Assembly (NCBI GenBank): GCA_035628915.1
Contig: DASPIW010000009.1
Coordinates: 1-64,000 of the forward strand
DNA from: JARBUG01 sp035628915
Lineage (GTDB): Bacteria; Bacillota; Sulfobacillia; Symbiobacteriales; Symbiobacteriaceae
DNA: 64,000 nt
Reading direction: 5' to 3'
The notes under the pieces were generated by a model, which had not been told where the DNA came from, did not search any database, and saw only the letters and a list, made by a program, of their open reading frames with translations. Made by a program: the position numbers and the translations under genes. Below are positions 7,880 to 16,378 of the stretch, one piece after another; within the stretch, counting starts at the first letter, position 1, and every line of letters starts with the position of its first letter.

Positions 7880-9019
7880 TTACGCCTCAGACTCGCCCGG
7901 GCCCTCGGGGGATTCCGCCGCGGTGGTCTCGGTCGTCTCAAGCTCGCGCAGACTCAGGCTGATGCGGCGCTGCTCGGGGTTGACGCCCACGACCTTGGCC
8001 CGTACTACCTGTCCGACCTGGACCACGTCGCCCGGGGTGTTGACCCGGTGATTGGCCAGCTGCGAGATGTGGATGAGGCCGTCAACGCCGGGCTCCAGCT
8101 CCACGAAGGCGCCGAAGGTAGCCAGCCGGGCGACGGTGCCGGTCACGATGGTGCCCTCGGCGTACCGCTCCACGACGGTCTGCCACGGGTCGGGCAGGAC
8201 CTGCTTGAGGCCCAGGGAAACCTTCTTCTTCTCCCGGTCGAGCCGGAGGACCTTGACCTGCAGGTGCTCGCCTTCCTTGATGACCTGGCTGGGATGCTTG
8301 ATCCGGCCATAGGACATCTCGGAGATGTGCAGGAGGCCGTCCACGCCGCCGAGGTCGATGAAAGCGCCAAAGTCGGTCAGGCTCTTGACGGTGCCTTCGC
8401 GCACCTGGCCTTCTTCCACCGTGCTCCAGAAGGATTTCTCGGTGTACTCGCGCTCGGAATCCAGGACCTGGCGCCGGGAGAGAATCACCCGGTTCTTGCC
8501 CTTTTCGAGCTCGATGATCTTAACCCGAATGGTCTGGCCGACATATTTGGCCAGATCATTAACGTACCCGCGCTCCACCTGGGAGGCCGGCAGGAAGGCC
8601 CGCAGGCCGAGGTCGACCACGAGACCGCCCTTGACCGCTTCCGTCACCTGTGCCTCGATGACCTCGCCGGCTTCGAACTTCTTCACGACCTTCTCCCAGG
8701 CTTCGGCCTCTTCAGCGCGACGCTTGGACAGGCGGAGACCGCCTTCACCGTGAGTATCCACGCTGTAGACCATTACCTTGACCTGATCGCCGGGCTTCAG
8801 GCCGGAGTCGTGGGCGTTCTGCAGCGGACGGTGGGTGATCTCGTTCAGGTTGATGGTGCCCTCGGACTTGTAGCCGACGTCGACCATGACGTAGTCGTCG
8901 TTCACACGCACGACCGTACCCGTCACGACCTCGCCTTCCTTCAGCACGCGCAGAGCGGCCTCCAGTTCAGCCCGGGCTTCAGCGTTCTCGAACTCGCTCG
9001 TGTTGTTGAACTCCTGCAC
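7880..9019 (-). CDS. rpsA: 30S ribosomal protein S1 homologue, four S1 domains
   Basis: RNA-binding protein built of four S1 OB-folds in 379 residues, the short form common in Firmicutes (Bacillus YpfD has about 380), against six domains in proteobacterial S1. The repeats begin near GEVVTGTVVRVNDDYVMVDVGYKSEG, GEVIEAQVTEAVKGGLVVDLGLRAFLPASQVE, GQVREGTVKSLTDFGAFIDLGGVDGLLHISEMS and GTIVTGTVARLATFGAFVELEPGVDGLIHISQLA. The last two are the most canonical. The start is GTG at 9019 with GAGGAGGTC upstream. It is the last gene after cmk and plsC, an order shared by many Firmicutes. Confidence 0.93.
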   Translation of the reverse strand: MQEFNNTSEFENAEARAELEAALRVLKEGEVVTGTVVRVNDDYVMVDVGYKSEGTINLNEITHRPLQNAHDSGLKPGDQVKVMVYSVDTHGEGGLRLSKRRAEEAEAWEKVVKKFEAGEVIEAQVTEAVKGGLVVDLGLRAFLPASQVERGYVNDLAKYVGQTIRVKIIELEKGKNRVILSRRQVLDSEREYTEKSFWSTVEEGQVREGTVKSLTDFGAFIDLGGVDGLLHISEMSYGRIKHPSQVIKEGEHLQVKVLRLDREKKKVSLGLKQVLPDPWQTVVERYAEGTIVTGTVARLATFGAFVELEPGVDGLIHISQLANHRVNTPGDVVQVGQVVRAKVVGVNPEQRRISLSLRELETTETTAAESPEGPGESEA

Positions 9020-9144
9020 AGCAGTAGACCTCCTCGATGGCTCCTGCAAAGACAGCGGCGACCGGCGCACATCTTCCCGAACCATACATTAGCTAGCTTC
9101 GCAGCAATATGCAAATCCGCTCCGGGCGGCGGAAATCGCGAACC

Positions 9145-9771
9145 TTACTCTGGCGGCTCGTCACTGGCGGCGGCGACATACGTGACCGGGGGCACAAGCT
9201 GAGAGCCAATGCCGGCCATTATCGCATTGCTGGCTGCATCCAGCGCTTCGCTGGACAGCTTGGCGTTTCGGAACTGGTCAAGGTCGACCGCCCGTCCGTA
9301 TTTGACGATGATCGGCCCAAATAGCTTATAGCCGGACGTAATGCCGACAGGGATGACGGGCGCTCCCGACTTCAGCGCCAGGTACGCTGTGCCCGGCTCG
9401 GCTTTTCCGAGGCGCCCCGTTTTGTGCCGGGTGCCTTCCGGAAAGATCCCGAAGCAGGCGCCGGACTGGAGCACCTCAATCGAGTGCTTGAGGGCGGCCC
9501 GGTCGGGCTGACCGCGCTTTACCGGGAAGACCCCGATTCCCTGCAGCACCCAGGCCAAGAGCTTGTTCTTAAAGAGCTCCTGCTTGGCCATGAAGGAGAT
9601 GGGCCGGGGCATAGTAATGCCGACAATGAGCGGATCGCGGCCGTCAAAATGGTTTCCGCATACGATGGCGCCGCCCTCGGGCGGAACGTTCTCAAGACCT
9701 TCGACCTTTATCCGATATACCGTCCCGAACGAAAGGCGGACGAGAAACTTAGCGAATCCATACAGCCACAA
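9145..9771 (-). CDS. plsC: 1-acyl-sn-glycerol-3-phosphate acyltransferase
   Basis: Transfers an acyl chain to lysophosphatidic acid to give phosphatidic acid, at the membrane. The 208-residue protein shows the catalytic HX4D box (NHFDGRDP) and the substrate-binding FPEGTRH box. An N-terminal hydrophobic stretch probably anchors it. The TTG at 9771 is used because GGAGGGG lies seven bases upstream, inside the end of cmk; the two genes are three bases apart. This position between cmk and rpsA is conserved in Firmicutes. Confidence 0.93.
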   Translation of the reverse strand: MWLYGFAKFLVRLSFGTVYRIKVEGLENVPPEGGAIVCGNHFDGRDPLIVGITMPRPISFMAKQELFKNKLLAWVLQGIGVFPVKRGQPDRAALKHSIEVLQSGACFGIFPEGTRHKTGRLGKAEPGTAYLALKSGAPVIPVGITSGYKLFGPIIVKYGRAVDLDQFRNAKLSSEALDAASNAIMAGIGSQLVPPVTYVAAASDEPPE

Positions 9772-9774
9772 GGT

Positions 9775-10467
9775 CTAACCCCTCCGGCAGTGGGATAGGA
9801 GCTCGGCCATGACATCGTCCACCGTCCGGCCGGTGGTGTCAATATAGTTGGAATCGGGCGTCTGAATCAGCGAGTGTACCCCTTTGTTGCGGTCCTGCTC
9901 GTCCCGCCGGGCGATTTCGGCGACGATTTCGTCAAGCGGCATCGCACGGCCTTTGCTCGCCAGCTGTTCCTGTCGCCGCTGTGCCCGCTCCGTTAGCGAG
10001 GCGGTCAGGAAAAACTTCACGTCCGCATCAGGGAGCACGTAGCTGCCAATGTCGCGCCCGTCCATGACGACGCCACCTTGGCGGGCGATGCTGCGCTGAA
10101 GTTCGATCATGTGCTGCCGCAGCCCTACGGCGGCGGAGACCCGGGAGACGACACGCTCCACTTCGGGCTCCCGGATCGCCTCGGTCACTTCGTGGCCGTC
10201 CAGGAAGACCCGGTTTCCCGATTCGCCCCGTTCGAGCCGGACGGTACTGCCGGCAGCCATGGCGGTCAGGGCTGCGTGGTCTTCTACATCGATGCCCTTC
10301 CGAATCGCCTTCAGGGCCAGCGCCCGGTACATGGCGCCGGTATCAACATACAGATACCCTAATCGTTCGGCCAGGGTCTTGGCGAGGGTGCTCTTGCCGG
10401 CGCCCGCCGGCCCGTCGATGGCGATGATCAGCCCACCCCGCCCGGTCGCTGCGTTCGAGAGGGTCAA
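9775..10467 (-). CDS. cmk: Cytidylate kinase
   Basis: Phosphorylates CMP and dCMP using ATP. The P-loop GPAGAGKST lies near residue 19, followed by DTGAMYRALA (NMP binding), VVMDGRDIGSYVLPDA and the LID region around RRDEQDRNKG. The length of 230 residues is normal. The TTG start at 10467 overlaps the aroH stop (TTGA), with GAGGGA upstream, so translation is likely coupled. In typical proteins the Gly-Pro loop begins closer to the N terminus, but no better start is visible downstream. Confidence 0.95.
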   Translation of the reverse strand: MTLSNAATGRGGLIIAIDGPAGAGKSTLAKTLAERLGYLYVDTGAMYRALALKAIRKGIDVEDHAALTAMAAGSTVRLERGESGNRVFLDGHEVTEAIREPEVERVVSRVSAAVGLRQHMIELQRSIARQGGVVMDGRDIGSYVLPDADVKFFLTASLTERAQRRQEQLASKGRAMPLDEIVAEIARRDEQDRNKGVHSLIQTPDSNYIDTTGRTVDDVMAELLSHCRRG

Positions 10468-10838
10468 GTCTTTCCCTCACTCCAGTCGGGACGAAGTTTC
10501 ACGGCTCGCCGCAAGTAGACGTGGCACATTTCGCCCTGACGCTTTGTTGTATTGACGTGAATAAGCACCCGGATGCACTTGGGCATGGCACCGGGAACGG
10601 GAATCTCGGTGGCGCAGAGCATGGGGACGGTAGTCCACCCGCGCTTGCGCGCCGCTTCAGCCGGGAATGTGGCGCACAGGTCGGAGGTGAGCGTGAAGAA
10701 AGCGCTGGCAACATCTTCGGGCGAGAAGTCGTTTTGCCGGCAGATCTCTTCTAGTAATTCCTCCGTCGCTGCGATGATTTCCTCTTTTTCGTCAACTTCC
10801 ACGGTGGTGGCGCCGCGAATTCCCTGTACGTAGTTCAT
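10464..10838 (-). CDS. aroH: Chorismate mutase, AroH type
   Basis: Converts chorismate to prephenate for Phe and Tyr synthesis. The 124-residue protein matches the trimeric AroH fold of Bacillus subtilis. Conserved are GIRGATTVE with the active-site Arg8, LCATEIPVPG with the catalytic-pocket Glu, CIRVLIHV with Arg, and HVYLRRAVKLRPD with Tyr and Arg. The start is ATG with GAAGGGGG upstream. It is the first gene of the cluster aroH-cmk-plsC-rpsA, behind a promoter candidate at 10900-10929. Confidence 0.95.
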   Translation of the reverse strand: MNYVQGIRGATTVEVDEKEEIIAATEELLEEICRQNDFSPEDVASAFFTLTSDLCATFPAEAARKRGWTTVPMLCATEIPVPGAMPKCIRVLIHVNTTKRQGEMCHVYLRRAVKLRPDWSEGKT

Positions 10839-10899
10839 GAGGGACCCCCTTCGACGTGCTGCAGGCGCGCGGAGCGAAACTGCCAGGGGCTCCCTCCTA

Positions 10900-10929
10900 A
10901 GATTAGCAGACCCTGTCCCCGTTCGTCAA
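10900..10929 (-). promoter_or_regulatory. Candidate sigma-A promoter for aroH-cmk-plsC-rpsA
   Basis: On the minus strand: TTGACG (10929-10924), an 18-bp spacer and TAATCT (10905-10900). It lies about 60 bp upstream of the aroH start. Confidence 0.5.
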
Positions 10930-11575
10930 ACCTTCCGAGAGCCGTAAAGGTTAATGTAATCCCGCAAATGAGCGGTCACGGTGGCAAACGCCTACACCGG
11001 GTCGGCGGGGGGCCATTTTTGGGAGTCGTACAGTGCGGGCCTTACATGTGGGAATGGGAACGGGATTTTTGCCACGGAGACGCGGAAGGGGACACGGAAA
11101 TCGCAGCAGTGGAAGTGGGAAGACGTGTCCCTGCGCCTTGTCTGATGGCCTTTTCAGGATCTGCCGTCCATTTTACAATTATATATAGTAAGATAATATA
11201 CAATTCCATTTACTCTTGGTTGTTGCTCGGAAATCCGTTGGTTCCGTAATCCGCGCAATCAGCGCCATCGCTATTTTGTTGTCCCATTCAGTGTCCTCCG
11301 TACTTCCGCGACCTCCCTCTCCAAAATTGCCCAATACCTAACATAAGCAGCCTCAATTACGCATTGCGGCCCAGGCATGAGCCGGGAGCCGGGAGCAGAC
11401 CCGGGGTTGCTGACGTGCGATGAACTCCCGAACGGCCCGGCGTCGCTGCGGAATCGACTCGTCGCCATCACGGCGGACCTGCCGGTCAGAAGACACCCGG
11501 CAGCACAGCCCGTGAATCGAGTCTCAGGGTGCAACGCATGCTAGATGTGGCTCTATTTGCCTGCCGGAGCGGGGG
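10930..11575. other. Intergenic region upstream of the germination operon
   Basis: No gene is supported in this 650-bp stretch. It contains copy A of the dispersed 95-bp repeat (11029-11120). A conspicuous AT-rich island lies around 11168-11218, unusual in this GC-rich DNA, and could hold the germination operon promoter. An ORF at 10968-11249 is only the translated repeat. Confidence 0.6.
11029..11120 (+). repeat. Dispersed ~95-bp intergenic repeat, copy A
   Basis: Shares long blocks with copies B and C, including ATGTGGGAATGGGAACGG, CCACGGAG and GACACGGA. This copy lacks one base at the GGAG(GA)CG junction. It lies on the plus strand upstream of the germination operon. Confidence 0.85.
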
Positions 11576-13363
11576 GTGACGCGCTTGTCCGTGCGCGGTT
11601 GGTTCCGATCTCTCATGCGCCTGGCCGGTGGCGCTTCGATGGGACAGGCAAGGGCCCAGGCCGGAGCGCCCGGCGGCGGCGACCGGGGCCGCTCTGACCA
11701 GCAACTCTCTGCCGTGGTCAAAGCAGCGCTGGAGGGAGCCTCGGGGCCGGCCCTCGCGCAGGCGGCCCTTACGCAGTACCACGGGGCGCTCGCTGCTCTG
11801 GACGGCCGGAGCGACGCTCAGTATCGCGAGGGTCTTCTGGAAGAAGCGCAACAGGCGCTACAGCACATCCGAGTGTCAACGGAACTGGGGAGTTCCGTAA
11901 AGATCCTGCACGAACTGTTCGCAGACTGCGCCGATGTGGTCTTCCGTGGAGTGCTCGCCGGCGGGCGCCGTCCCGCCGTGGTCGTCTTCGTCGACGGACT
12001 GATCGCTGAAGAACGACTGGAGTTGGGCGTGCTGGAACCCCTGCTCCGCGCCCCGGAACCCGTCCAGCCGCCGGTGAGCCTGGGCACATGGTTGGAGAGT
12101 GTCGCCGTGGCGGTTCAGCAGGCGGTGCCTGTGCGGACCATCGGACAGGCGGTGGAGTCGATTCTGGCCGGCGATGCCGTCCTGCTGATGGAAGGCGTGG
12201 ATCATGGGGTTGCTCTCTCCATCCGCGGATGGCCGGAGCGGGCCATTACCGAACCCGTCTCCGAGGCCAATATCCGGGGACCGCGCGACGGCTTCGTTGA
12301 GACGCTCCGGACCAATACCATGCTGATTCGGCGCCGGCTTTGCAGCCCGCTTCTCAAGACCGTGCGCCTGGAAGTCGGGCGGCGGAGCAAGACGCACGTG
12401 GATATCATCTACCTCAAAGGCGTTACCTCGCCGCCGCTGGTCGAAGAAGTGCGCCGGCGCATTGCCCGCGTCGACGTGGATGGCATCCTCGACTCGGGCA
12501 TGCTGGAGGAGTTTATCGAAGACCAGCCGACTTCGCCGTTTCCCATGCTGCTGAGTACAGAGCGGCCGGACCGGGCAGTTGCCGGACTCCTGGAGGGACA
12601 AGTAGTCGTTCTCGTTGACGGAAGTCCTTCGGCGCTGCTGATGCCGGCGACGCTTTGGCGGTTTATGACTGCCAGCGAGGACTATTACAACCGCTTCTGG
12701 GTTGGCACTCTCGTACTATGGCTTCGGTATCTGTTCCTGCTGCTCGCCCTCCTGGGGCCGTCACTCTACGTCGCGATTACATCATTCCACCAGGAGATGA
12801 TCCCAACCAACCTTTTGCTCTCCATTGCCGCCGCCCGCGAGGGCATTCCGTTTCCGGTCCTGATCGAGGCGCTCATGATGGAAGTCTTCTTTGAGGCGCT
12901 GCGGGAGGCCGGTATCCGCCTGCCCCGCCAGGTCGGGCAGGCGGTCAGCATCGTGGGAGCATTGGTCATCGGCGAAGCCGCAGTGCGGGCCGGTCTGGCT
13001 TCCGCCCCCGTGGTAATCATCGTTGCCGCAACGGGCATCGCTTCCTTCACCATTCCCCAGTACGCGATGGGTCTCACCGTCCGTTTGCTCCGCTTTCCGA
13101 TCATGCTGGCAGCCGGTACGCTGGGGCTGTTCGGCATCATGGTGGCGCTTGTGGCAATACTGGTCCATCTGTGTGCACTCCGCTCCTTCGGCACCCCTTA
13201 CCTCCAGCCCGCAGCTCCGCTTACACTTGCCGGACTCAAGAGCGTGCTGGTGCGGGCGCCCCTATGGTGGCTTAGTGTTCGCCCGTCCGCCCTGCACCCG
13301 GTTAACGAGCGGCGCCAGGGGAAAAGCCTGAGGCCCGGGCCGCCGGGGGGGAGAAACACGTGA
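11576..13363 (+). CDS. Spore germinant receptor subunit, GerA/GerKA family
   Basis: A-subunit of a Ger-type nutrient germinant receptor in the spore inner membrane. A long hydrophilic N-terminal half (to about residue 360) contains the family blocks VVVFVDGLI, LLMEGVDHGVALSIRGWPERAI and REGFVETLRTN-like PRDGFVETLRTNTMLIRRRL. The C-terminal half has about five membrane segments with the conserved TSFHQEMIPTNLLLSIAAAREGIPFP and EALREAGIRLPRQVGQAVSIVGALVIGEAAVRAG. The length of 595 residues is slightly long. The start is uncertain: GTG 11576 is given, but TTG 11585 has a better-spaced GGAGCGGGG. First gene of a four-gene operon; the next gene overlaps by four bases. Confidence 0.93.
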   Translation: MTRLSVRGWFRSLMRLAGGASMGQARAQAGAPGGGDRGRSDQQLSAVVKAALEGASGPALAQAALTQYHGALAALDGRSDAQYREGLLEEAQQALQHIRVSTELGSSVKILHELFADCADVVFRGVLAGGRRPAVVVFVDGLIAEERLELGVLEPLLRAPEPVQPPVSLGTWLESVAVAVQQAVPVRTIGQAVESILAGDAVLLMEGVDHGVALSIRGWPERAITEPVSEANIRGPRDGFVETLRTNTMLIRRRLCSPLLKTVRLEVGRRSKTHVDIIYLKGVTSPPLVEEVRRRIARVDVDGILDSGMLEEFIEDQPTSPFPMLLSTERPDRAVAGLLEGQVVVLVDGSPSALLMPATLWRFMTASEDYYNRFWVGTLVLWLRYLFLLLALLGPSLYVAITSFHQEMIPTNLLLSIAAAREGIPFPVLIEALMMEVFFEALREAGIRLPRQVGQAVSIVGALVIGEAAVRAGLASAPVVIIVAATGIASFTIPQYAMGLTVRLLRFPIMLAAGTLGLFGIMVALVAILVHLCALRSFGTPYLQPAAPLTLAGLKSVLVRAPLWWLSVRPSALHPVNERRQGKSLRPGPPGGRNT

Positions 13364-14553
13364 GGCTCTGCAGGCTCCTGTCTCTCTTGGCGCTCTCATT
13401 ATCCCTGGTGGGGTGCTGGAGCCGGATTGAGATCAACGACCTGGCCATTGTCGGGCTCATCGGCATTGACCGCTCGGAGGACGGCGACATTGAACTATGG
13501 ATCAACGTGAATGTGCCGTCCCGCCTGGGCGGGGCACCGGGCACCGCACCAGCGCAGGGTTCGTCGGGCAGTCCGGTTGTCACGCTGTCCGCACGCGGCC
13601 AGACCGTCGTGCAGGCCGCCAACCGGATTCAGACGCAGTTGCCCCGCCGTCTCTTCTGGGCTCACGCCCGGGTGATTCTGATCGGCGAGCGACTCGCCAG
13701 GGAAAACAGCCGGGCGGCGGTTGACTTCCTCACCCGCCACCGTGAGCTGCGGCTCAACAATTACGTACTGGTCGTTCCCGACAAACCGCAGGACGTGATG
13801 GGCAGGATGGTCGACATAGAGCGGCTCCCATCGGACTACATCAGGGAGATTGAACGCAGCCGGATCGTGCCTGTATCGACCGTGCAGACTTGGGTGCAGC
13901 AGTTGGCTTCCCCGGGGGCGGATCCCTATCTTGCGGTGGCCGACTCCGTTGACCCGCCGCCCGGCGCCCCGGATGGCCAGCGCTCCGGAATTGAAGTGAA
14001 CCGCGCCGCCTTATTCCAGCGTGACCGGCTCGTTCACTATGCGGACTTTGAGACTTCACAGGGCCTGATGTGGCTGGCGGGCCAGCCGCACCATGGCGTG
14101 GTGACCGTCACGGTCCCGGGGGTGTCCGGCGCGATCAGCGTGGTATGGCTTTACTCGCATACCGACCGGCGAGTCAGGGTAGAGAACGGCCGGGTGGCGG
14201 TCTACGTGCATGTGCGAATCGAGGGCGATGTGGCCGAACAGCAGGCTGCGCTTGATCTCAGCGACGCAGGGCAGCTGCGGCGGGTGGAGGCACAAATGGC
14301 CGGCGCGGTCAAGGCGCGGATGATGCAGGCCGTCAAACTCATGAAGGAGCTGAAAGTGGATTCGGCGGGCATCGGCGAGGAGATTCACAGACAGCAGCCA
14401 GCCATGTGGTATCGGCTGCATAAAGACTGGCAGGAGGAGGCCTTCCCATCAACCAAGATCGTAGTTTCGGTCGATGCTAGAGTCCGGCGGACCGGACTGA
14501 CAAGCCGTCCTCAGGGAATCCGGGAAAATGAGTTCATCGAAGAGAGGAAGTAG
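13360..14553 (+). CDS. Spore germinant receptor lipoprotein, Ger(x)C family
   Basis: C-subunit of the germinant receptor: a lipoprotein on the outer face of the spore inner membrane. The N-terminal signal ends in the lipobox LSLVGC (Cys19), followed by WSRIEINDLAIVGLIGIDR, characteristic of the family. Further family features are QAANRIQTQLPRRLFWAHARVILIGE, RHRELRLNNYVLV and the C-terminal region ending in VSVDARVRRTGL. The length of 397 residues is normal. The GTG start overlaps the previous stop (GTGA), so the two genes are translationally coupled. Confidence 0.93.
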   Translation: MRLCRLLSLLALSLSLVGCWSRIEINDLAIVGLIGIDRSEDGDIELWINVNVPSRLGGAPGTAPAQGSSGSPVVTLSARGQTVVQAANRIQTQLPRRLFWAHARVILIGERLARENSRAAVDFLTRHRELRLNNYVLVVPDKPQDVMGRMVDIERLPSDYIREIERSRIVPVSTVQTWVQQLASPGADPYLAVADSVDPPPGAPDGQRSGIEVNRAALFQRDRLVHYADFETSQGLMWLAGQPHHGVVTVTVPGVSGAISVVWLYSHTDRRVRVENGRVAVYVHVRIEGDVAEQQAALDLSDAGQLRRVEAQMAGAVKARMMQAVKLMKELKVDSAGIGEEIHRQQPAMWYRLHKDWQEEAFPSTKIVVSVDARVRRTGLTSRPQGIRENEFIEERK

Positions 14554-14556
14554 TCT

Positions 14557-14778
14557 GTGCTCGTCCTGTTAATCCTGGGCTTTGTGCTGCTCATCGTGGC
14601 TGAATTCCCATCCGTAGCCGCGGTGGGAAAGCCGCGGGAAATGAGAGCGTTCTGGGCGTTGCTGGCTGTCAGCTTCCTGTTCTGCCTCGCCATGGTACGC
14701 CGCTGGCCCATGCCGAACCCGACACGGTTCGTCGCGGCGGCCCTTCACCCCGTCTCACGGGCCCTGGGGCTCAAATGA
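14557..14778 (+). CDS. Small membrane protein of the germination operon
   Basis: A 73-residue protein with two hydrophobic segments (about residues 1-21 and 33-49) separated by a short charged loop and followed by a basic tail. It starts with GTG three bases after the gerC-like gene and overlaps the gerB-like gene by four bases, so it belongs to the operon. Small two-TM proteins (GerD/GerXD-like accessory subunits) occur in some germination operons and modulate receptor activity; assignment to that role is an inference from position and topology only. Confidence 0.65.
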   Translation: MLVLLILGFVLLIVAEFPSVAAVGKPREMRAFWALLAVSFLFCLAMVRRWPMPNPTRFVAAALHPVSRALGLK

Positions 14779-15848
14779 CACCGGCGCGCATCAGCGTACG
14801 CCAGGCAGCCATGCTCCTGATCACGCCCATCACTGCCACGGGTCATCTCCTATTTGTACGCATCGTCTTTCGCAACGCCGGCAAGGACGGCTGGATCTCC
14901 CTGGGCATCGCCCTTGCCCTGGGCGCCGTGGGTCTGTTGATCCTGATCCGCCTTCTCGTTCTGCATCAGGGCAAAAACCTTCTGCAGATCGCGGAGGAAT
15001 TGCTGGGCTCCATCAGTGGCCGGGTTGTGGGAGCCCTGGTGCTTGCGCATCTGCTCTTCGTCAATGCCGTGTTGCTCCGCAGCTTTGGCGATTTCATGCG
15101 CCTCGTGCTGCCGCAGACGCCGTTGATCGTCCTGATCGGCGTCATGATGCTCCTGGCCACCCGGGCCGCCCGGCACGGACTTGAAGTCCTGGCACGCACC
15201 AACGACATCATGCTGCCGCTGCTGATTGCCACGGGCGGGCTCCTGTCCATTCTGATCAGCAAGGACAAACAGCCGCGCTATCTGATGCCGATTCTGGAGA
15301 ATGGCTGGCAGCCCGTGCTGGCCGGTGCGCTAGCCCTGCAAGGGCTGTTTGCGGAGACCTTGCTGCTCGGCATGTTCAGCCATCAGGTGGCGGGCGCCCG
15401 CAGCTCGCTTCATCACGTGCTGTGGATCATCGGCGTCCTGGGCGTACTCTTCATCGGCCCGATTACGGGACCCCCCACGGTCTTTGGTCCGGCCAGCGTC
15501 CATGCCATGGTCTATCCAACGTGGGAGGAAGTGAAGCATGTACAGATGGCCGACCTGATCGGCAATCTCGATGTGATGGGCGTGCTGCTGTGGACGCTGG
15601 GAACGTCCATGCAGACCTCCCTCTTCCTTTGGAGCACATCGAACGGGGTGGCATGGCTGCTGAAGCTGGATGATTTCCGGGCGGTGGTGGCGCCACTGGC
15701 CGTGCTGACCACCGGCCTGGCCGTACTGGTCAGCGACAACGCCCAGGAGCTGTTCAACTTCCTGGCCCGGGAGTACCCGCTGGAGAGCATTCTGGCCGGC
15801 GTGCTGCTACCGCTGGGTTTGCTCATCTGGAGCATAATCCGCAGATGA
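14775..15848 (+). CDS. Spore germinant receptor permease-like subunit, GerB/GerKB family
   Basis: B-subunit of the germinant receptor, a polytopic protein of the APC superfamily with about ten membrane segments in 357 residues. Family features are the N-terminal ISVRQAAMLLI, the block LEVLARTNDIMLPLL, and the segment with GPPTVFGPASVHAMVYPTWEEVKHVQ. B-subunits contribute to germinant recognition, but the ligand is not predictable here. It starts with ATG overlapping the previous stop and is the last gene of the operon, followed by a strong terminator. Confidence 0.92.
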   Translation: MTPARISVRQAAMLLITPITATGHLLFVRIVFRNAGKDGWISLGIALALGAVGLLILIRLLVLHQGKNLLQIAEELLGSISGRVVGALVLAHLLFVNAVLLRSFGDFMRLVLPQTPLIVLIGVMMLLATRAARHGLEVLARTNDIMLPLLIATGGLLSILISKDKQPRYLMPILENGWQPVLAGALALQGLFAETLLLGMFSHQVAGARSSLHHVLWIIGVLGVLFIGPITGPPTVFGPASVHAMVYPTWEEVKHVQMADLIGNLDVMGVLLWTLGTSMQTSLFLWSTSNGVAWLLKLDDFRAVVAPLAVLTTGLAVLVSDNAQELFNFLAREYPLESILAGVLLPLGLLIWSIIRR

Positions 15849-15852
15849 AAAG

Positions 15853-15882
15853 ACGCCGGCCAGGACAAGCCCTGGCCGGCGT
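15853..15882. terminator. Terminator of the germination operon (bidirectional)
   Basis: A perfect 12-bp inverted repeat (ACGCCGGCCAGG / CCTGGCCGGCGT) with a 6-base loop lies five bases after the gerB-like stop, between convergent genes. Confidence 0.8.
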
Positions 15883-15899
15883 ACGGTACGTATGAAGGG

Positions 15900-16091
15900 T
15901 TAGTCCGCGGTGCCGGCGGGATCGATGGGGTCGACCACGTACGCAGCTCCCACCGGGCCGAACATGGGGACGACCAGCCGGGGCAGGTCCATTTCACGCT
16001 TGGGATTGAGGCGGACAGCGTCCGGCCAATAATCAAGGGTAAAAGCGGACTCCAGTACCTGGGTCTGCGCCGCTGAAATCGTCTTGCTCAT
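15900..16091 (-). CDS. Small protein of unknown function
   Basis: A 63-residue protein with no recognised domain. Its first half is polar and its second half rich in Pro, Val and Asp (DLPRLVVPMFGPVG, VVDPIDPAG). No signal peptide or membrane segment is evident. The ATG at 16091 follows AAGGAGCTG at good spacing; longer versions starting upstream are less likely. It is convergent with the germination operon and shares its terminator. Two 9-bp direct repeats 13 bp apart lie upstream (16147-16168). Confidence 0.55.
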   Translation of the reverse strand: MSKTISAAQTQVLESAFTLDYWPDAVRLNPKREMDLPRLVVPMFGPVGAAYVVDPIDPAGTAD

Positions 16092-16146
16092 TTGTGACCA
16101 CAGCTCCTTTTTCATGGCTGCCCGTGGTAACCCTTCCATCAGAAGC

Positions 16147-16168
16147 ATGCATGTGACGGATGCATGTG
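16147..16168. repeat. Pair of 9-bp direct repeats upstream of the small gene
   Basis: ATGCATGTG occurs at 16147-16155 and 16160-16168, spaced 13 bp apart. A partly related GCATATCACATAT follows. It could be an operator, but there is no independent support. Confidence 0.35.
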
Positions 16169-16378
16169 AAGCATATCACATATCGAGGCATGGCATACGG
16201 TTGGGTACTCGGGGTATTGTGCGCATCGCGTTCTTTCGCCTTCACTATACCGCCACTTGTTATAGACGCGTAAGCTATCAGAAAGACTTATTTCCCTGTG
16301 GGTCAGAAAACGCGCCATGGTCTAGAGCCGGCTCCCGCTATTTTGCGCCTGCACGGCGACCATTGTGATGAACCTGGC

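Noticed and set aside
10968..11249. 93-residue ORF containing MWEWERDFCHGDAEG
   Set aside because: This is the translated dispersed repeat; the reading frame is not kept between copies, and no ribosome binding site precedes it.
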